64,000 bases of DNA from Liolophura sinensis (Eukaryota > Mollusca > Polyplacophora > Chitonida > Chitonidae): contig NC_088304.1 of NCBI RefSeq assembly GCF_032854445.1, positions 24,131,704 to 24,195,703 on the forward strand, in the 5' to 3' direction. The notes under the pieces were generated by a model, which was not told the DNA's origin, searched no databases, and saw nothing but the letters and a program-made list of their open reading frames with translations. This document shows, piece by piece, positions 48,441-60,800 of this stretch (positions are counted from its first letter, which is position 1; each line of letters begins with the position of its first letter). The position numbers were made by a program, and so were the translations under genes.

Positions 48441-48814
48441 GCTCTTGTCTAAATATGTTGTCAAACGAATGCTCTTTATATTAAAATTCTTTTAGTTTTT
48501 CTCTAAAAAAACTCTGCTTGACTTTAATAGCAATATTAGGCGTATCTGAATGAACCCTGAAGCATCAAGTTGAACACGTAACGGAGCACAAATCTCCACT
48601 GGGGTTGCATAACTTAACATTTGTGTAAAATATAATTCAAGACATGCAACCAGATCATCGTCAACAGTGTGATAGCTCAAAAATATCCCCCGTAACCGGT
48701 GAAAAAAGTGCGAAAGGCATTACCATTACCAAGATATTAAGTCATCAGTAGTGTTTGATTGCTATTAAACATAAACTGTGCATTGTGTTCTGTAGCGTAT
48801 AGAATTTATGCGTG

Positions 48815-49190
48815 GAAATAGACATTCGTACAGCAGCTATCAACCAATAAGGACGTTCCCGGTCGGTAACCGCAAGGCCAATTCCCAAAACGACGTACAA
48901 CACAAATCACCCAAAAAACAGTATATAAAACAGTATATAAAGTAAGCATTAGAACGAATTTTCAGGAATTCCTGATCTGTGCACCATAGTGCACCAAGTG
49001 AGAAAATGAAGGCTAGAGATCGACATTACGTTTTATGTAAGACCCAAGTTTGAAATGGATGTATATGCTTCTTGGCAAACAAAAACAGCACCTTGAATAC
49101 CAGTATTTCTTGGACGTTAAGTTTCAACAGCAACACTCAACACAAACCGCCAAAGAACTAAGAAAGCAAACAAAGTAACAAATTAGAATA
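48815..49190 (-). repeat. PLE 3'-end units
   Basis: Two copies of the block AACACAAA(T/C)C(A/G)CC...GTATATAAAG, near 48815-48960 and 49130-49190, separated by ~170 bp of unrecognised sequence. Confidence 0.5.
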
Positions 49191-49401
49191 GAATGACGCC
49201 CTGGACGCATAAATTTGACGAGTATCCAGATCATGTAACATACTATATACGTACTGAGTTTCTTTCATTAAAGCACGAATCTCAGTTGTGCTTGATTACA
49301 ACTGTATATAGGTATATGTGAAACTTACCGGTCTTATTCAACACGATGTATGATGTTTGATAATCGTGATGTTGAGAAATATGAGGATGCCAGATGATGG
49401 T

Positions 49402-49515
49402 TAATTTATTTATTTACTTGATTAGTGTTTTACGCCGTACTCGGGAATATTTCACTTATTCGACGGCGACCAGCATGATGGTGGGAGGAAAGCGGTCTGA
49501 ACCCGAGGGTGATGG
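49402..49515 (-). mobile_element. SINE family 1, tail half, with target-site duplication
   Basis: TTTACGCCGTACTCGGGAAT to GAACCCGAGGG. TGATGGTTAAT occurs on both sides (49395-49405 and 49510-49520), consistent with insertion of a 5'-truncated copy. Confidence 0.65.
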
Positions 49516-49594
49516 TTAATGACGATGATTTATCTTGACGCATTGTTAAGAAAGGTTTAACCTTACAACTAAGCCTGGTGATTGATTGACTGAT

Positions 49595-49745
49595 TGATTG
49601 ATGAAGAGAGGACCGTTGTGTAGATGGTAGAGGTGCTTAGCTTTTAATCTCTGTGACACATGACGAGCGGATTTAAATCCAGTTTTGAACAGGGAATTTG
49701 CAGATCCCCATGCACCCTGTTTGTTGAGCCTTTTGGATAATAAGC
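49595..49745 (+). repeat. Possible third tRNA-derived SINE
   Basis: GTGTAGATGGTAGAGGTGCT resembles an A-box region and GGATTTAAATCC a decayed B box, 60 bp apart. No second copy was found here, so the call is weak. Confidence 0.25.
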
Positions 49746-49857
49746 GGTCAACGACACTCGTGTGATCGTTTGCAGTTTTACGTTAGTTTAAAGTCGACGT
49801 CTCTTCCACGAATATCGTGCACATATCTGCTGATCACATGTGGGAATGATCTTCATG

Positions 49858-50002
49858 ATAACTTGCCAAAAACGTCAAGGTAACTTGCCAAAAACATCAC
49901 GGTAATGTGCCAAAAACGTCACGGTTACTTGCCAAAAACATCACGGTAATGTGCCAAAAACGTTGCGGCAACTTGCCAAAAACGTCGCGGTAACTTGCCA
50001 AA
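49858..50002 (+). repeat. Minisatellite, 22-bp period
   Basis: Six to seven copies of TAACTTGCCAAAAACRTCACGG. It directly adjoins a decayed SINE family 1 tail (50003-50100), and similar single copies at 47300 and 49990 suggest that the unit began as SINE sequence. Confidence 0.8.
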
Positions 50003-50404
50003 GGTTGGTGGTTTACTCCGTGCCCTCGGATTTCTTTCACCCACCAAGCTGACAGCTATCGTTAAAATGTGGCGTATGGCGTGAAACACCAATCAAATTA
50101 ATAAAGAGCTAATCATCTGGCAGATTGCTTGGAGACCAACTTTGCCTTAAGCTGCTGACATGGCATGGTAACCTTTTAGAATCACGAGACAGACATTTCT
50201 GTGTTTCCCGAATAACCTGCATTGTAAACAAGATTATCTAACAGAATATCAAATTAATGTTATGTAACAAAAAAAAAACTGTTAGGTTAAGAGAAAAAAA
50301 AATACAGCCAAAAGATTGGTCTAATTCACCCTATCTCGTGTTCGGGGAAATCCCTGACGATCCCAGATCAACGATCAGAATGACAATGATGTAAAACATA
50401 AGTA

Positions 50405-50620
50405 AGACATTATTTATTTGATTGCTGATTTACGCCATACTGAAGAATATATTTCACTTATACTACGGCGACAAGCTTTATGGTTGGGGTGGGGGGAGAG
50501 CCTGGGGAAAATCCCAGACAATTTCAGACAGGAAGCCAGCATGAGCTGGAGCCGAATTCACAGCGATCGACTGATAAGGGGCTTCTGGGCCATTCTGCTA
50601 GCACGCTTACCGCTAATTAT
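50405..50620 (-). mobile_element. SINE family 1, internally deleted
   Basis: TTATTTATTTGATTGCTGATTT to the decayed head near 50620; the middle of the body is shortened. The open frame at 50418-50660 is SINE sequence. Confidence 0.6.
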
Positions 50621-50639
50621 CAGGCAGTGTCCTAGATTC

Positions 50640-52380
50640 TTCAGTTGCAAGTTCTCCTGACAACGCATACAATGAAAGAATGAAAGACACAATAAGTGAA
50701 AATTGACGCGCGTAAATTTATAACAGGGATGAAAATGTATCCGCAGTAAATTTTTCTTCTCGTTATTTTCGAAAGCCTAAAACTGTAACGTTTTTCAATT
50801 TTAGCAAAGTAAATGTTTATTTGATTGGTGTTTTACGGCATACTCAGCAAAAGAAACCCCTCTCGTCACGGGATGCTGAACAGTTTCATAGAGGTAGTGC
50901 ATCCGACCGATTACAAATACATAATGAGATGTGGTCAGAAGAAAGAATATCACGCAGGGCTTCAACTGTGTAGAGAACTTTCTTAATTACATTTACAGAG
51001 CAAACAAAATAGTCCAGTCACGATGTGATAATGTGAACTTTACTCACACAAGTATTAAAGCCTGTGGGTAAATATTCAATGTAGGGCGCTCATAAATTAT
51101 GAGAAATACAGCAAAATTTACACTCGTGAACACATCCGTTTCACCTGTCTGCATTGATTATTTCCAATGCAACCTAATTTAAGCTCACTCAGTAAAACTG
51201 ACTCAAGGCAAGGTGTCTATTTCGAGAATAAGAGAATTGCATTTAGACACTAAACGGGATTTCTAAATATTTTATCGTGTGTTTTCTTTCTTACAGATTT
51301 CAAATTTATAATAAATGCTTATTACAAAAAGTGTATTAAGGCATTGCTTGTGTCAGTTTTTTTAATTACTTTTTATCTTTTAATGAAAAGTATATGAGAA
51401 ATATTATTTATGGGAAATCAAACACCAAAGCACATGTATTAAAACTCTTATAGTTTAGAAAGACCAATGTTCGATTTCGACATTTTAAATGGCCGGAATC
51501 GATTCAGGTGACATCAAATTATATATCTGCAGTTTAGAAGGAGCGGCTCTGGGGACCTACCATAAGGCAATGCATGGGGTGAGAAGGAAGGTATACTAAG
51601 CTCTGTTGTAACAGATATAATCAAGTACACAGCCAAAACTTATGGGCATATACATATTAAAATACAAACGGCTATTTGACCACTCTAGTAGACATGTCAC
51701 ATGTTTTCTATAAAACACCAATGTCTTGGAGAAAATGTTGAAATGATTTACTGAAAACGTCAATGTTATAAACATGATGCCAGCCTATGTTTTAACAAAA
51801 AACGTATGCGCGTATAGTCCCACCATATACATGTAATACGTTTATGGATAAGACGTCTGTGTTCAAATAAAAACAGCAAGTCGGTCGCACATTAATGCGT
51901 GAGTTTTTATAGATACATGTCATGTGCTCTGAATATTTGCAGTATATGCTTTTAGATACGAAAATTATTTACACTGCAAAGTTTGCACGGGATTTTTTTT
52001 ATTTCTGCTTTTTTTTGCTATGTCATCGCTGAATCATAATGCATCAAAATACACTGACCCAATTAAAATCTTTTATGCATGGATGGCTATGTATTTCGTA
52101 ATAGTTAAGTGGAGATAAATTAATTCTTCTTTGCTTGGAGTCATCTTCTTAAATTTATTCAGATTAATAAAATCGTTGTGTAGAAAACTGAAACGTAGTG
52201 ATGAGGTTTGGTAATGGTGATTCTTTTTCCATTTCCTGGTGGAGGGGGGAGGGGGAAAGAAAATATTCTTCAGTATTCTTCCCATCCGTATCCGTGGTCG
52301 TGAAAAGAGCCAAAGTCTTTTGTAATCAAAGACTACCGTGAAAGAAAGGACTGACTGAAAAATATTGTTGGTAATACTAA
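50640..52380. other. No gene seen
   Basis: AT-rich with a short SINE tail piece at 50815-50850. The open frame at 52073-52285 has low-complexity KNIFFPPPP sequence and no support. Confidence 0.45.
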
Positions 52381-52384
52381 ATAT

Positions 52385-52510
52385 AGACGTAAGATTGAAC
52401 TACTTCCATGGACTTTCCTGGTCAATAATCGCAAGACCAATTCCCGAAACGGCGTATGACACAAACCACCAAAAACTAAAACAGTATATAAAAGACGTAT
52501 TGGAAAGACG
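52385..52510 (-). repeat. PLE 3'-end unit
   Basis: Contains GACTTTCCTGGTCAATAATC, CAATTCCCGAAACGGCG and ACACAAACCACC. Just downstream, AAGGTGTATTCTAG(A/G)CGT is duplicated (52517-52552). Confidence 0.5.
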
Positions 52511-52899
52511 TAGGCCTAAGGTGTATTCTAGACGTAAGGTGTATTCTAGGCAGTTAAAGATTTAACTGATATTGCATGCATACATTCAAAAACTTTTAAA
52601 CCGATTTTAAAACTTTGTCATGACGAATCACAGGCCTTAGGCTTAGGGCGTGAAGACAGGTTTGCACTATAAGACTCTGCCGAAAAAAGACAAGAATGAA
52701 GATCTATTCTCTCATTAAATGATTTTAAGATTTATGTTTGTATCTGAGTTTTAAACATGCGTAGTTTTTTTATTTGAGTCTATCTAATTTGAAACCATCA
52801 TAAGGCTACAAACCACGTCGACCAGTAACAGGCCCACAGCAAATTGGACTGAAAGTGAAACAAAAATCGATTTTAGTTGGTAGTAAATAAGTATGTTTC

Positions 52900-53150
52900 T
52901 GTGACCAGTGACGTCTCATATAGTATTGTAATTAACATCACTGCATATTTGTTTTACCTAATTTTGCTTAAAGCATTGAGCTAAGAGGCGTGTAATTTGC
53001 CCCTGTTCAAGTATTTACGTGGACAATCGGAATAAACCCCTAAACTGACGACAGGCAATAGGTCCCTGTTTCAACGGCCACATGATTATTGGTGATCATA
53101 AGCCAAAAATATCGTTGCTTCTCTAGTTTTACTATCTATGCTGTAGCACT
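52900..53150 (+). repeat. Unnamed ~250-bp repeat
   Basis: Full-length copy from AGTGACGTCTCATATAGTATT to CTAGTTTTACTATCTATGCTG. Confidence 0.5.
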
Positions 53151-53159
53151 TTATATTTA

Positions 53160-54120
53160 ATGTGTTCTGCATAACTATCTGAATGGGTATCTCGCAGTTG
53201 GTCTCAGGCGCTGCCCTGGGCATGGAACACTTAAAGCACACCCATCAGATTCCATCTGACATCTTTCGAAGGTATTTTGGAGCTGGGTGCTTACCGAGGA
53301 ACAGGGCAACTATGTCTAAACCGATTTGATACCAGCCAGTGGAAAGGACAACTACTGTTGCTGAATTACTGGTTTCTCGCTCATATCCCTTACGGATATC
53401 TTAATCCGTCAAATCAGTGCTTTATCTATACTTATTACATAAGCAGTAAAATTGATTTTTACATTGTGTTGTGTTTCTGTTTACATCTGTACACATAGGT
53501 TTTATATTTGTGTTTTTACACCAATATATACTTTAATATTTCTAATTATTTCCAGTACATAATTATTGAAGTATCAAAATGAGCTATTTAAAAGTAACAG
53601 CAAGGAATAAATAGGGCTTTGGGTCAGTCCTCAGTATCTCCAGAAAGTGACCACTTGGTTGTTTCTCGGCTTCCTGTTAATTTCATGGACTTGTGTGAGT
53701 TCTAAATATTGACCCAACTACCCCGGGGAACTTGGGGGGGGGGGGGGGTAATGAAGACAGCCGATAAAGATTCAAAATGACAACATAACCATATGGAAAC
53801 ATATATACAGGCAGGGAGGAGAGAAGAAAGGTGTCAATAATGAGCAATCAGTGGCTGAAGAAGGGTTCTGGATAAAAGGGAATACTGGCTGAAAAGAATG
53901 AGGCGTTCTCTTTCCAAGGAGCAATGGTGAAGTAACTCCGTGTGATAATGTCATGTTAGGTCGATATTTGGGTTTAATTCAAAATTATGAGGCAACTAAC
54001 CATTCAGTGGATTGTATACGTGCACAATAAACTGTGTTAACAATGAAGGCAAAAGAAGAGAGATGAAAACATGAAAGACAGATAAAGCCAGAAATCTATA
54101 CGCAAGCCTAAACAATGACT
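53160..54120. other. No gene seen
   Basis: Contains a G-run (53736-53748). Open frames 53277-53498 and 53772-53954 are unsupported. Confidence 0.45.
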
Positions 54121-54134
54121 GCCGCAGTGAAAGA

Positions 54135-54265
54135 TTTATTTATTTATTTTATTTGATTGGTGTTTTACGCCGTACTCAAGAATATTTCACTTATACGACG
54201 GTGGCCAGCATTATGGTGGGTGGAAACCGGGCACAGCCCGGGGGAAACCCACAACCATCCGCAGG
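54135..54265 (-). mobile_element. SINE family 1, 5'-truncated, with 15-bp target-site duplication
   Basis: TGCCGCAGTGAAAGA occurs at 54120-54134 and 54266-54280 around a copy that runs only from the tail to CCATCCGCAGG. Clean flanks indicate LINE-mediated insertion. Little decay, so probably young. Confidence 0.8.
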
Positions 54266-54376
54266 TGCCGCAGTGAAAGAAGGTACTTACCCTAATTCCT
54301 CAACCTTTCCACATAGGAAAGAGCAACTTTTAGTGTAATGCTCGAACATTTTCAACTTGATTTGGAGACGAAACTA

Positions 54377-54525
54377 TTCATTTATTTATTTGATTAGTGT
54401 TTTACGCAATACTAAAGAATATTTGAATTATACGACGGCGGCCAGCATTATGGTGGAAGGAAACCGGGCAGAGCCCGGGGGAAACCCACGACCATCCGCA
54501 GGATTCTGTCAGACCTTTCCACTTA
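54377..54525 (-). mobile_element. SINE family 1, 5'-truncated, with target-site duplication
   Basis: GGAGAC(G/A)AAACTA at 54364-54376 and 54526-54538 flank a copy from the tail to CCACTTA. Confidence 0.75.
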
Positions 54526-54864
54526 GGAGACAAAACTACATTGGTGGAACTGGCCAATTTCAGGGCTGCACAAAAAGTATAATTTTATCACTCAATGCAG
54601 AAACATGCCTTCAGAATATGCTTAAATAAACATCTTGCAAATATGGGGAAAAGGTTGAAGAAATACAGTAAGTGAATTTATGTAGACCCCCATCGGGTGG
54701 GAACTATAATCACTGCATGTTTTTGCCGGCACTTGTTTTAAAACCCTTGTTAGGAATGTTAACACTTATTACACACAGAAGCTGGCATCCATAAGCAATG
54801 TCTCTGTTCTTGTATAGTATTTATTTGATCGCATGATTTGTTTGCAGACTTTTAAATCTGTATG

Positions 54865-55430
54865 TCCAAAATTACATTCGTATTACCAAAACGACGTTTA
54901 ACACAAACCACCAAAGAACTAAGAAAGTCTATGCGACAAAATAGGGAATCAAAAACCGCCGTCATCCGAAATGGACGTTCCAGGCCAGTAATTGCACGGG
55001 TAATTCCCAAAACGACGTTTAACACAAACTAAGAATTAAAAAAGTATATATCTATACGTCAAAATAGGAAATCAAATACCAGCCATCATCCAAAATGGAC
55101 GTTCCAGGTAAGTAATTGCACGGGTAATTCCCAAAATGGCGTTTAACACAAAGCACCAAACAATGAAGAAAGTATTAATCTGTGCGTCGAAACAGGAAAT
55201 CATACACCAGGTCAATAGTCGCAAAGCTAATTCCCAAATCGACATTTAACACAAAGCACCAAATATTAATAAAGTATCAGTCTATGTGTCAAACAAATAC
55301 TGGTGCACCAATCGTCAACCAGTAAGGACGTTCCAGGTTAATAATCCCAAGGACAACTCCCAAATCGACACTTACCACAAAACACCAAAAAACTAAAGAA
55401 AATATATAAAGTACGAAAGTAGGACGGAAG
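54865..55430 (-). repeat. Tandem array of PLE 3'-end units
   Basis: About five units of roughly 100-120 bp, each with GACGTTCCAGG, AATTCCCAAAACGACG, TTTAACACAAACCACC and AAGAAAGTATATA-like blocks. Single copies of this unit occur at 470-600, 43235-43365, 48815-48960, 52390-52500 and 58180-58290, and inverted at 4480-4610, 21390-21480 and 46325-46430. In the element at 42900-44420 the unit lies downstream of RT, so this is an expanded PLE terminus. Confidence 0.6.
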
Positions 55431-56220
55431 CGTCCAAAGAGAAGCAGGCAACAGGTTTCATTCATGCTGGATAGACGCAATTAATGTTCTAGGCGAATGA
55501 TGAATGATTATTACAAAAAAAAGAGAACACGTTGTTAATGATATCCTTCCGGTTCAAGCCTTTGCATTCATTACAACCATCTCATCCATATAGACAAGGA
55601 ATCCAGTGATTTGAAACACCTTTTTCAAACTAAAGTCAAAAAATTCAAACACAGCTACAATTAAATTGTTACAATGTAGAAAGCTTAACATTTGTACGCT
55701 GATTTTTTTTCTGCAGCACATTGTACTAACCGCAATTCGAGCTATTTCCTGTTCTGTGTTGTATAGGCACTTGCAACTTATGTGTTAAACTGCTCGGTAA
55801 ATATGGGCCCTGGCATGCCTGGTTCACAATGCCCATGGCACGACTAGGCTTAATTATGTCACATCCTATTTTTTGTGTACACAGATCATTTCATGTCAAC
55901 ATTTCCGTGCACCATTTAAAAGTTTGAATGAAAGTAAACAGATACATAACACTTCAAAAATTTTTGATTAAACGTGATATCAGAGCGCTCAGTTCAGGGC
56001 AAGACGTAACTACACCACCCACGTGTTTTTTCTCTTACTGCGCATAGGCCACTTCCTCTTTAGTTTACACTTCAAACTGTAGTGTGTTAAAAAGTTTCAA
56101 TACGAAATAATTTCTAAATAAGAGAATACCTGGTCCGTATCAGAACGCGCTACACTACATTTAGTAAATTCAGTTGGTTAATTTGTTATCCCTTTACAAA
56201 GTCTAATACATTCATCCACC
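55430..56220. other. No gene seen
   Basis: Unique-looking AT-rich sequence between the PLE-end array and the inverted repeat. Confidence 0.45.
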
Positions 56221-56224
56221 CAGT

Positions 56225-56850
56225 ATACTGTGTGTGCGAGTTCAAGATACATCAAAAGCTCAGGTGAACACAACATACGTCTTAACAAATGCATTTGTTT
56301 GAAATGTATCAAATAATACCAGCAGCATTTTGGTGGGCATAACCGCTGCGGGACATTTTCATGGGTGTTGATGATAAGTATGTGGTTACCATGACAACCG
56401 TGCAAATGGATAAATGTGTCCACCAAAAATGAAAAGTCCATGCGGAAAACACTTGGAGTTGTAGCCCGCACACGAAATCATACCTATTTTTCTAGTATAT
56501 ATGGAAATGGCAATGTGGTAACCATGACAACCGCACAAATGAACAATTGTGAGTAGCAACACATCGTCATCTAAGTATATATGTATCCACGAAAAATTAA
56601 AACACTACCCAGAAAGCAGTTGGAGTTATAGCCTGAACACGATGTCATATGTATATGTATTTACATAGCGTATCTAAGGAAAATTGCTATGTTGGTTACC
56701 ATGGCACCCGCGGAAATGAATAAATGCGTGTCGAGACACATCGGCGTCTGTGTATCCACTGAAAATTGAAACTCCCCGTGGAAAGCAATTGGCAACATAA
56801 CCCAATTGTTGAGGGACAGGCGGACGGACAGACAGACGTATAAAAATGAT
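56225..56850 (-). repeat. Inverted copy of the 47755-48440 repeat
   Basis: Contains about four units (GGTTACCATGACAACCG... GGAGTTATAGCC) and ends in GGACGGACAGACAGACGTAT, the reverse of the other copy's start. No (TA)n insertion here. Confidence 0.65.
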
Positions 56851-57342
56851 CACTTAGCTAGAAGTGATTCTTTCTTGAAAAATGTAAGAAACGAAAAAAA
56901 ACATAAAGAAGATATATATCACATTTTTGTCGAAAATAGATGAAACAGCCCAAACGTCGAGCACCGCGTTACTATCCGAGCAAAGCTCCGCTTGAATGAC
57001 CTTAATACGGTGGATTTTCTAAACAAACTTGATCATTACGGAAAAAAACTTTCACAAATTGCACAAATGTATCCCAAGGAATTAATCATCCCTTACACTA
57101 TCAAGGAATAAATACTGGTGAACTACAACCAACAACTGGAAAGTCTGTCTTGAGTTTTATTCTAAGAACCTCTTATTAATGTACATTGGCTATTCATTGT
57201 CGAAGGAGTTGTCTGGGTGAGTATAAAACCTTCAACTTAATGATTGACTAAAAATGTTGTGTCCCTGTCTGACAATTTTGTAACCATTCTCGGTGTCCGG
57301 ATCATTAGAGCAGGTCTGTGAATTTGTGTGTATATCAATGGC

Positions 57343-57840
57343 AATTTGAAACTTAGGAAACTCCCCGACTGGTCTAATCACTTTAATTTGGTACACACTA
57401 AAATAAAAAACCGGAAAAAATAAAAGCTAGACATAGACATTACATTTTATGTCTCAAGAACCTAAGGTGTTCGAGTGACGAGTGTATGATTCCCGGCAAG
57501 CAAAAAGATATTCGGATAAGAATCGTCAACCAGGAAGAAGTTTCTCGTTAACAATGACACTGCTAAATTCGCCCCAAAATGGCAATTTGAAACTTAGGAA
57601 ACTTCCCTACTGCCCTAATCACTTTCATTTGGTACACACTAAAATAAAAAACCGGAAAAAAATAAAAGGTAGACTTAGACATTACATTTTATGTCTCAAG
57701 AACCTAAGGTGTTCGAGTGATGAGTGTATGATTCACTTTCATTTGGCACACACTTAAAACGATGGAAAAAATGAAAGCTAGGCTTTATATTTTATGTCTA
57801 AATAACCTAGGATGTTCGAGTGATGAGTGTATGATTCTCG
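57343..57840. repeat. Three-copy tandem repeat
   Basis: Copies begin at about 57343, 57582 and 57733, sharing CACTTT(A/C)ATTTGG(T/C)ACACAC, CATTACATTTTATGTC and GTTCGAGTGATGAGTGTATG. The first spacing (~239 bp) includes a PLE-end-like stretch with CGTCAACCAGG; the second is ~150 bp. The small open frame here (57482-57757) is not a gene. Confidence 0.65.
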
Positions 57841-58290
57841 GCAACCAAAACGACATTCGTATACGAATCGTCAACTACACAGAAGTTTCTCCGCAACAAT
57901 GGCACTGCTAGATCCCCCCCCCCCCCACCACCAAAAAAAAATCGGGCAACACAAACCGCCAAAAAATAAGAACGTGTATAAAGTACTAAATCAAGACGCC
58001 GGATGAATGCAAGGAGTCAGCTGTTTTTGATGTTGTTGGAAGGGCGTAAGGAAAGTTCTAGACGAAAACAAAAAGCAAGGACAAACGGAAAGCAACACAT
58101 CGACATTACATTTTACGTCTTAAGACGATATGATTTTTGACGATATTTATGTTTCAAAGCAACCAAAAAGGCATTAGTATACGAATCGTCAACCAGTATA
58201 AAGAAGTTCCTCTCCAATAATCGCATGATCACTTTTCAGAACGACGTTCGACACAAACCACCAAAGAACTAAGAAAGGATACAAAGTAAG
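57840..58290 (-). repeat. PLE 3'-end units and a poly-C run
   Basis: Two blocks with CGTATACGAATCGTCAAC and ACACAAACC(A/G)CC at 57850-57990 and 58180-58290. A C-run interrupts the first (57916-57928). Confidence 0.45.
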
Positions 58291-59224
58291 ATAAATATAC
58301 ATCCAATCAATTTTTCAATATGATGAATGATGGCTTGTGATGGTGGTGACGAAAAATGATAGTAACGATGTTGTTTCAAGATGGAGTGATGGAAAACCTC
58401 ACAACCACGCCTGATGGTTGATTGGTTGATTCATTGATTGATTGGTAAGTTATTTAATTCATTGGCCGATTAGAGATCAAATTTGCCTTCAGCTTCTCAC
58501 ATGACACAACAGAACGTACAAATAATTTGACAATCCGTCTTCGTCTTTTCTTCTTTATGCCGATTACATATTCTCGTCAACAAGATTACCTGACAGGACA
58601 GAAAAATTAAATTTCGCAATGATGTTTTTGTATACGCGTTGAAAACTGCCTCGTCATTGCATTATATAAAGTTCGAACTTACTGACCCACATCTGTAATC
58701 GTAACAGCTTTGTTTGAGCAACAAAGTCAACACAAGTGCAACACTGAAAAAATAGACCAGGAAAAACAGGGCGCAGGCATTTTTCTTGTATTGGTTTTAT
58801 GCAGTTGCTGTTCTTTCGTAACTTACTATTTGTGGAGGATTTTTCTCTCTGTGTTATGTCACTGGTCAATTGACCACTTTGTCGTGCAACTGCTAAATTA
58901 AAGAATAATAGTAATTTCATCAAACAGTCAATAGATTGTCGCACATGTTTGGAATCTAGCACAGTTAACTTCAGAAGATAAACAAATGTCTTCTCCATAC
59001 AAGTGATATGTACATTGTTCCTCTGGCTTCCTTTGTAGTTGTGGATTCGCGGATTTTGATGAGCTTCACTGATTCTTTGGAGACGCCGCTACTAACAGGT
59101 TTGTTATTCTAAATACTGTTCTACGTCTCGGTTTTATAACCCAACAGTTTATAGGAGGATATGTACTGTATCAGATCAATCACTTAAACACACCAGAAAC
59201 ACTCTACATGTCTTTCTTTAGATT

Positions 59225-59335
59225 TAGCAAACTGACAAGATGTTGTATTTAACTGGCTGCGTGTGGCTATTTTCCAGCTATCACACTGTCGTGCCTGTTG
59301 TGGTTTTTAATCTATATGGTGTACGTCCTTAGCTA
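59225..59335 (+). repeat. Unnamed repeat, 3' part
   Basis: AAACTGACAAGATGTTGTATTT, TTTCCAGCTATCACACTGTC and GTGGTTTTTAATCTATATGG correspond to the last third of the repeat. Confidence 0.4.
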
Positions 59336-60279
59336 TTTTCACAAGTTTACAAATATATAGTGAAAATCTAACAAACGGCTTCGTGTCACAATACTGAGTG
59401 GAACAAACTACTGGACAATCTGAATGCAATAACATGTGGCATGTTTGTGGCAAGATACATGTAGTGAAGCTGACAAAATCCCAGTAATGTTCTCTATGTT
59501 GTAGTCTCCAGATTGCATTCCTGCATAGGCCCAGATTCTGCTCGGGTATTAGGCATCCGGAGGCCAGGTCTCTTTGTTTTGTTTTAATGTGATGACAGTA
59601 CAATACTCTGAGTAACACATTACATCTATTGTGTGCGTGATTTCTGGGTTTCTCTAGTGTCGATAAACCTCATCGTAACGAGGACAGCCGTAACATAACT
59701 TGTATTACCTACAAAGTACTATACTAAGGTATAGTAAGATATAAAACAGATCTAACCACGCAAGAAATCGGACACTAATTTATTTCTCATAGGATATCCA
59801 CAATGTAGTTGTTTTGCTTTCTGCATGTCACGTCATGTCACGTCAGGTGAAGATACATTATTCCTTGTTTGCTCGGGGGTGCAGAAAAATTATTCCTTAT
59901 TTGCTGGGCGTGTGAGGGATCAATTACCACTTTACCCCGACAAATAATTATAATTAATGAAATCGTTGTCTGTATGATGATCCACTGGTTAAGGAGGAAA
60001 GGATTTTCAAATTGGCCTACGGCAGGTCACCTAATTACATCCGTCAAACAAGACATTATGTTTGACTGCATCTGTGTCAGTTCACCTCTTCGCTTGTCGT
60101 CGGTCAACCCGCCCGTACGTCTGTCTGTCTACTAACACTAACTTCCCGGCAAAGGTTTGAGACGCAGTTAGAAGGTATTTGGTGCACAGCATAGCTGGGA
60201 TCTTAATCAGATTCAATGAAATTTGTTAACAACTCTTCGCCATTCTCAAATGTCTTTGTATGTTAAATGTGATGACAAC

Positions 60280-60518
60280 ACAGCATTTTAAGTAGTCCTA
60301 TACTAGTGACGTCTAATAAATTGCAATTAAAACCAGTGCTTTTTTTCTACCGAACTGTGCTTCAGCCATGGTGTTAAGGGGTGTGTAAATTACTACCATT
60401 TAGGCATTTACATTAACGTGTGACCACTTGCCAGTTGTATCCTTTTTCAGACAGGTATCACACTGTCGTCGTTGCTCTGCTTTTACTCTTTGTGCTTTAG
60501 TGCATTAATTATGTTTTA
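60280..60518 (+). repeat. Unnamed ~250-bp repeat, interrupted by a SINE
   Basis: Runs from CATTTTAAGTAGTCCTATACTAG to CTGCTTTTACTCTTTGTGCTT. The end of the repeat (AATTATGTTTTA) is duplicated on both sides of the SINE at 60519-60800, so the SINE is younger. Confidence 0.6.
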
Positions 60519-60800
60519 TTTATTTATTTATTTATTTGATTGGTGTTTTACGCCTTACTCAAGAATATTTCACTTATACGACGGCGGCCAGCATTATGGG
60601 GGTGGGGTGGGGGGGGGGGGAATCGGGCAGAGCCCGGGGGAAACTCACGATCATCCACAGGTTGCTGCAGACCTTCCCACGTTAGGCCAGAGAGGAAGCC
60701 AGCATGAACTGGACTTGAACTCACAGCGACCGCATTGGTGAGAGACTCCTGGGTCATTACGCTGCGCTAGGGCGCTATCCCACGGAGCCACAGAGGCCCC
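60519..60800 (-). mobile_element. SINE family 1, full length, with 12-bp target-site duplication
   Basis: AATTATGTTTTA at 60507-60518 and 60801-60812. Intact tail (TTTA)n, body with a G-rich insertion (GGGGGTGGGGTGGGGGGG), and head ending GGGGCC on the sense strand. Confidence 0.85.
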
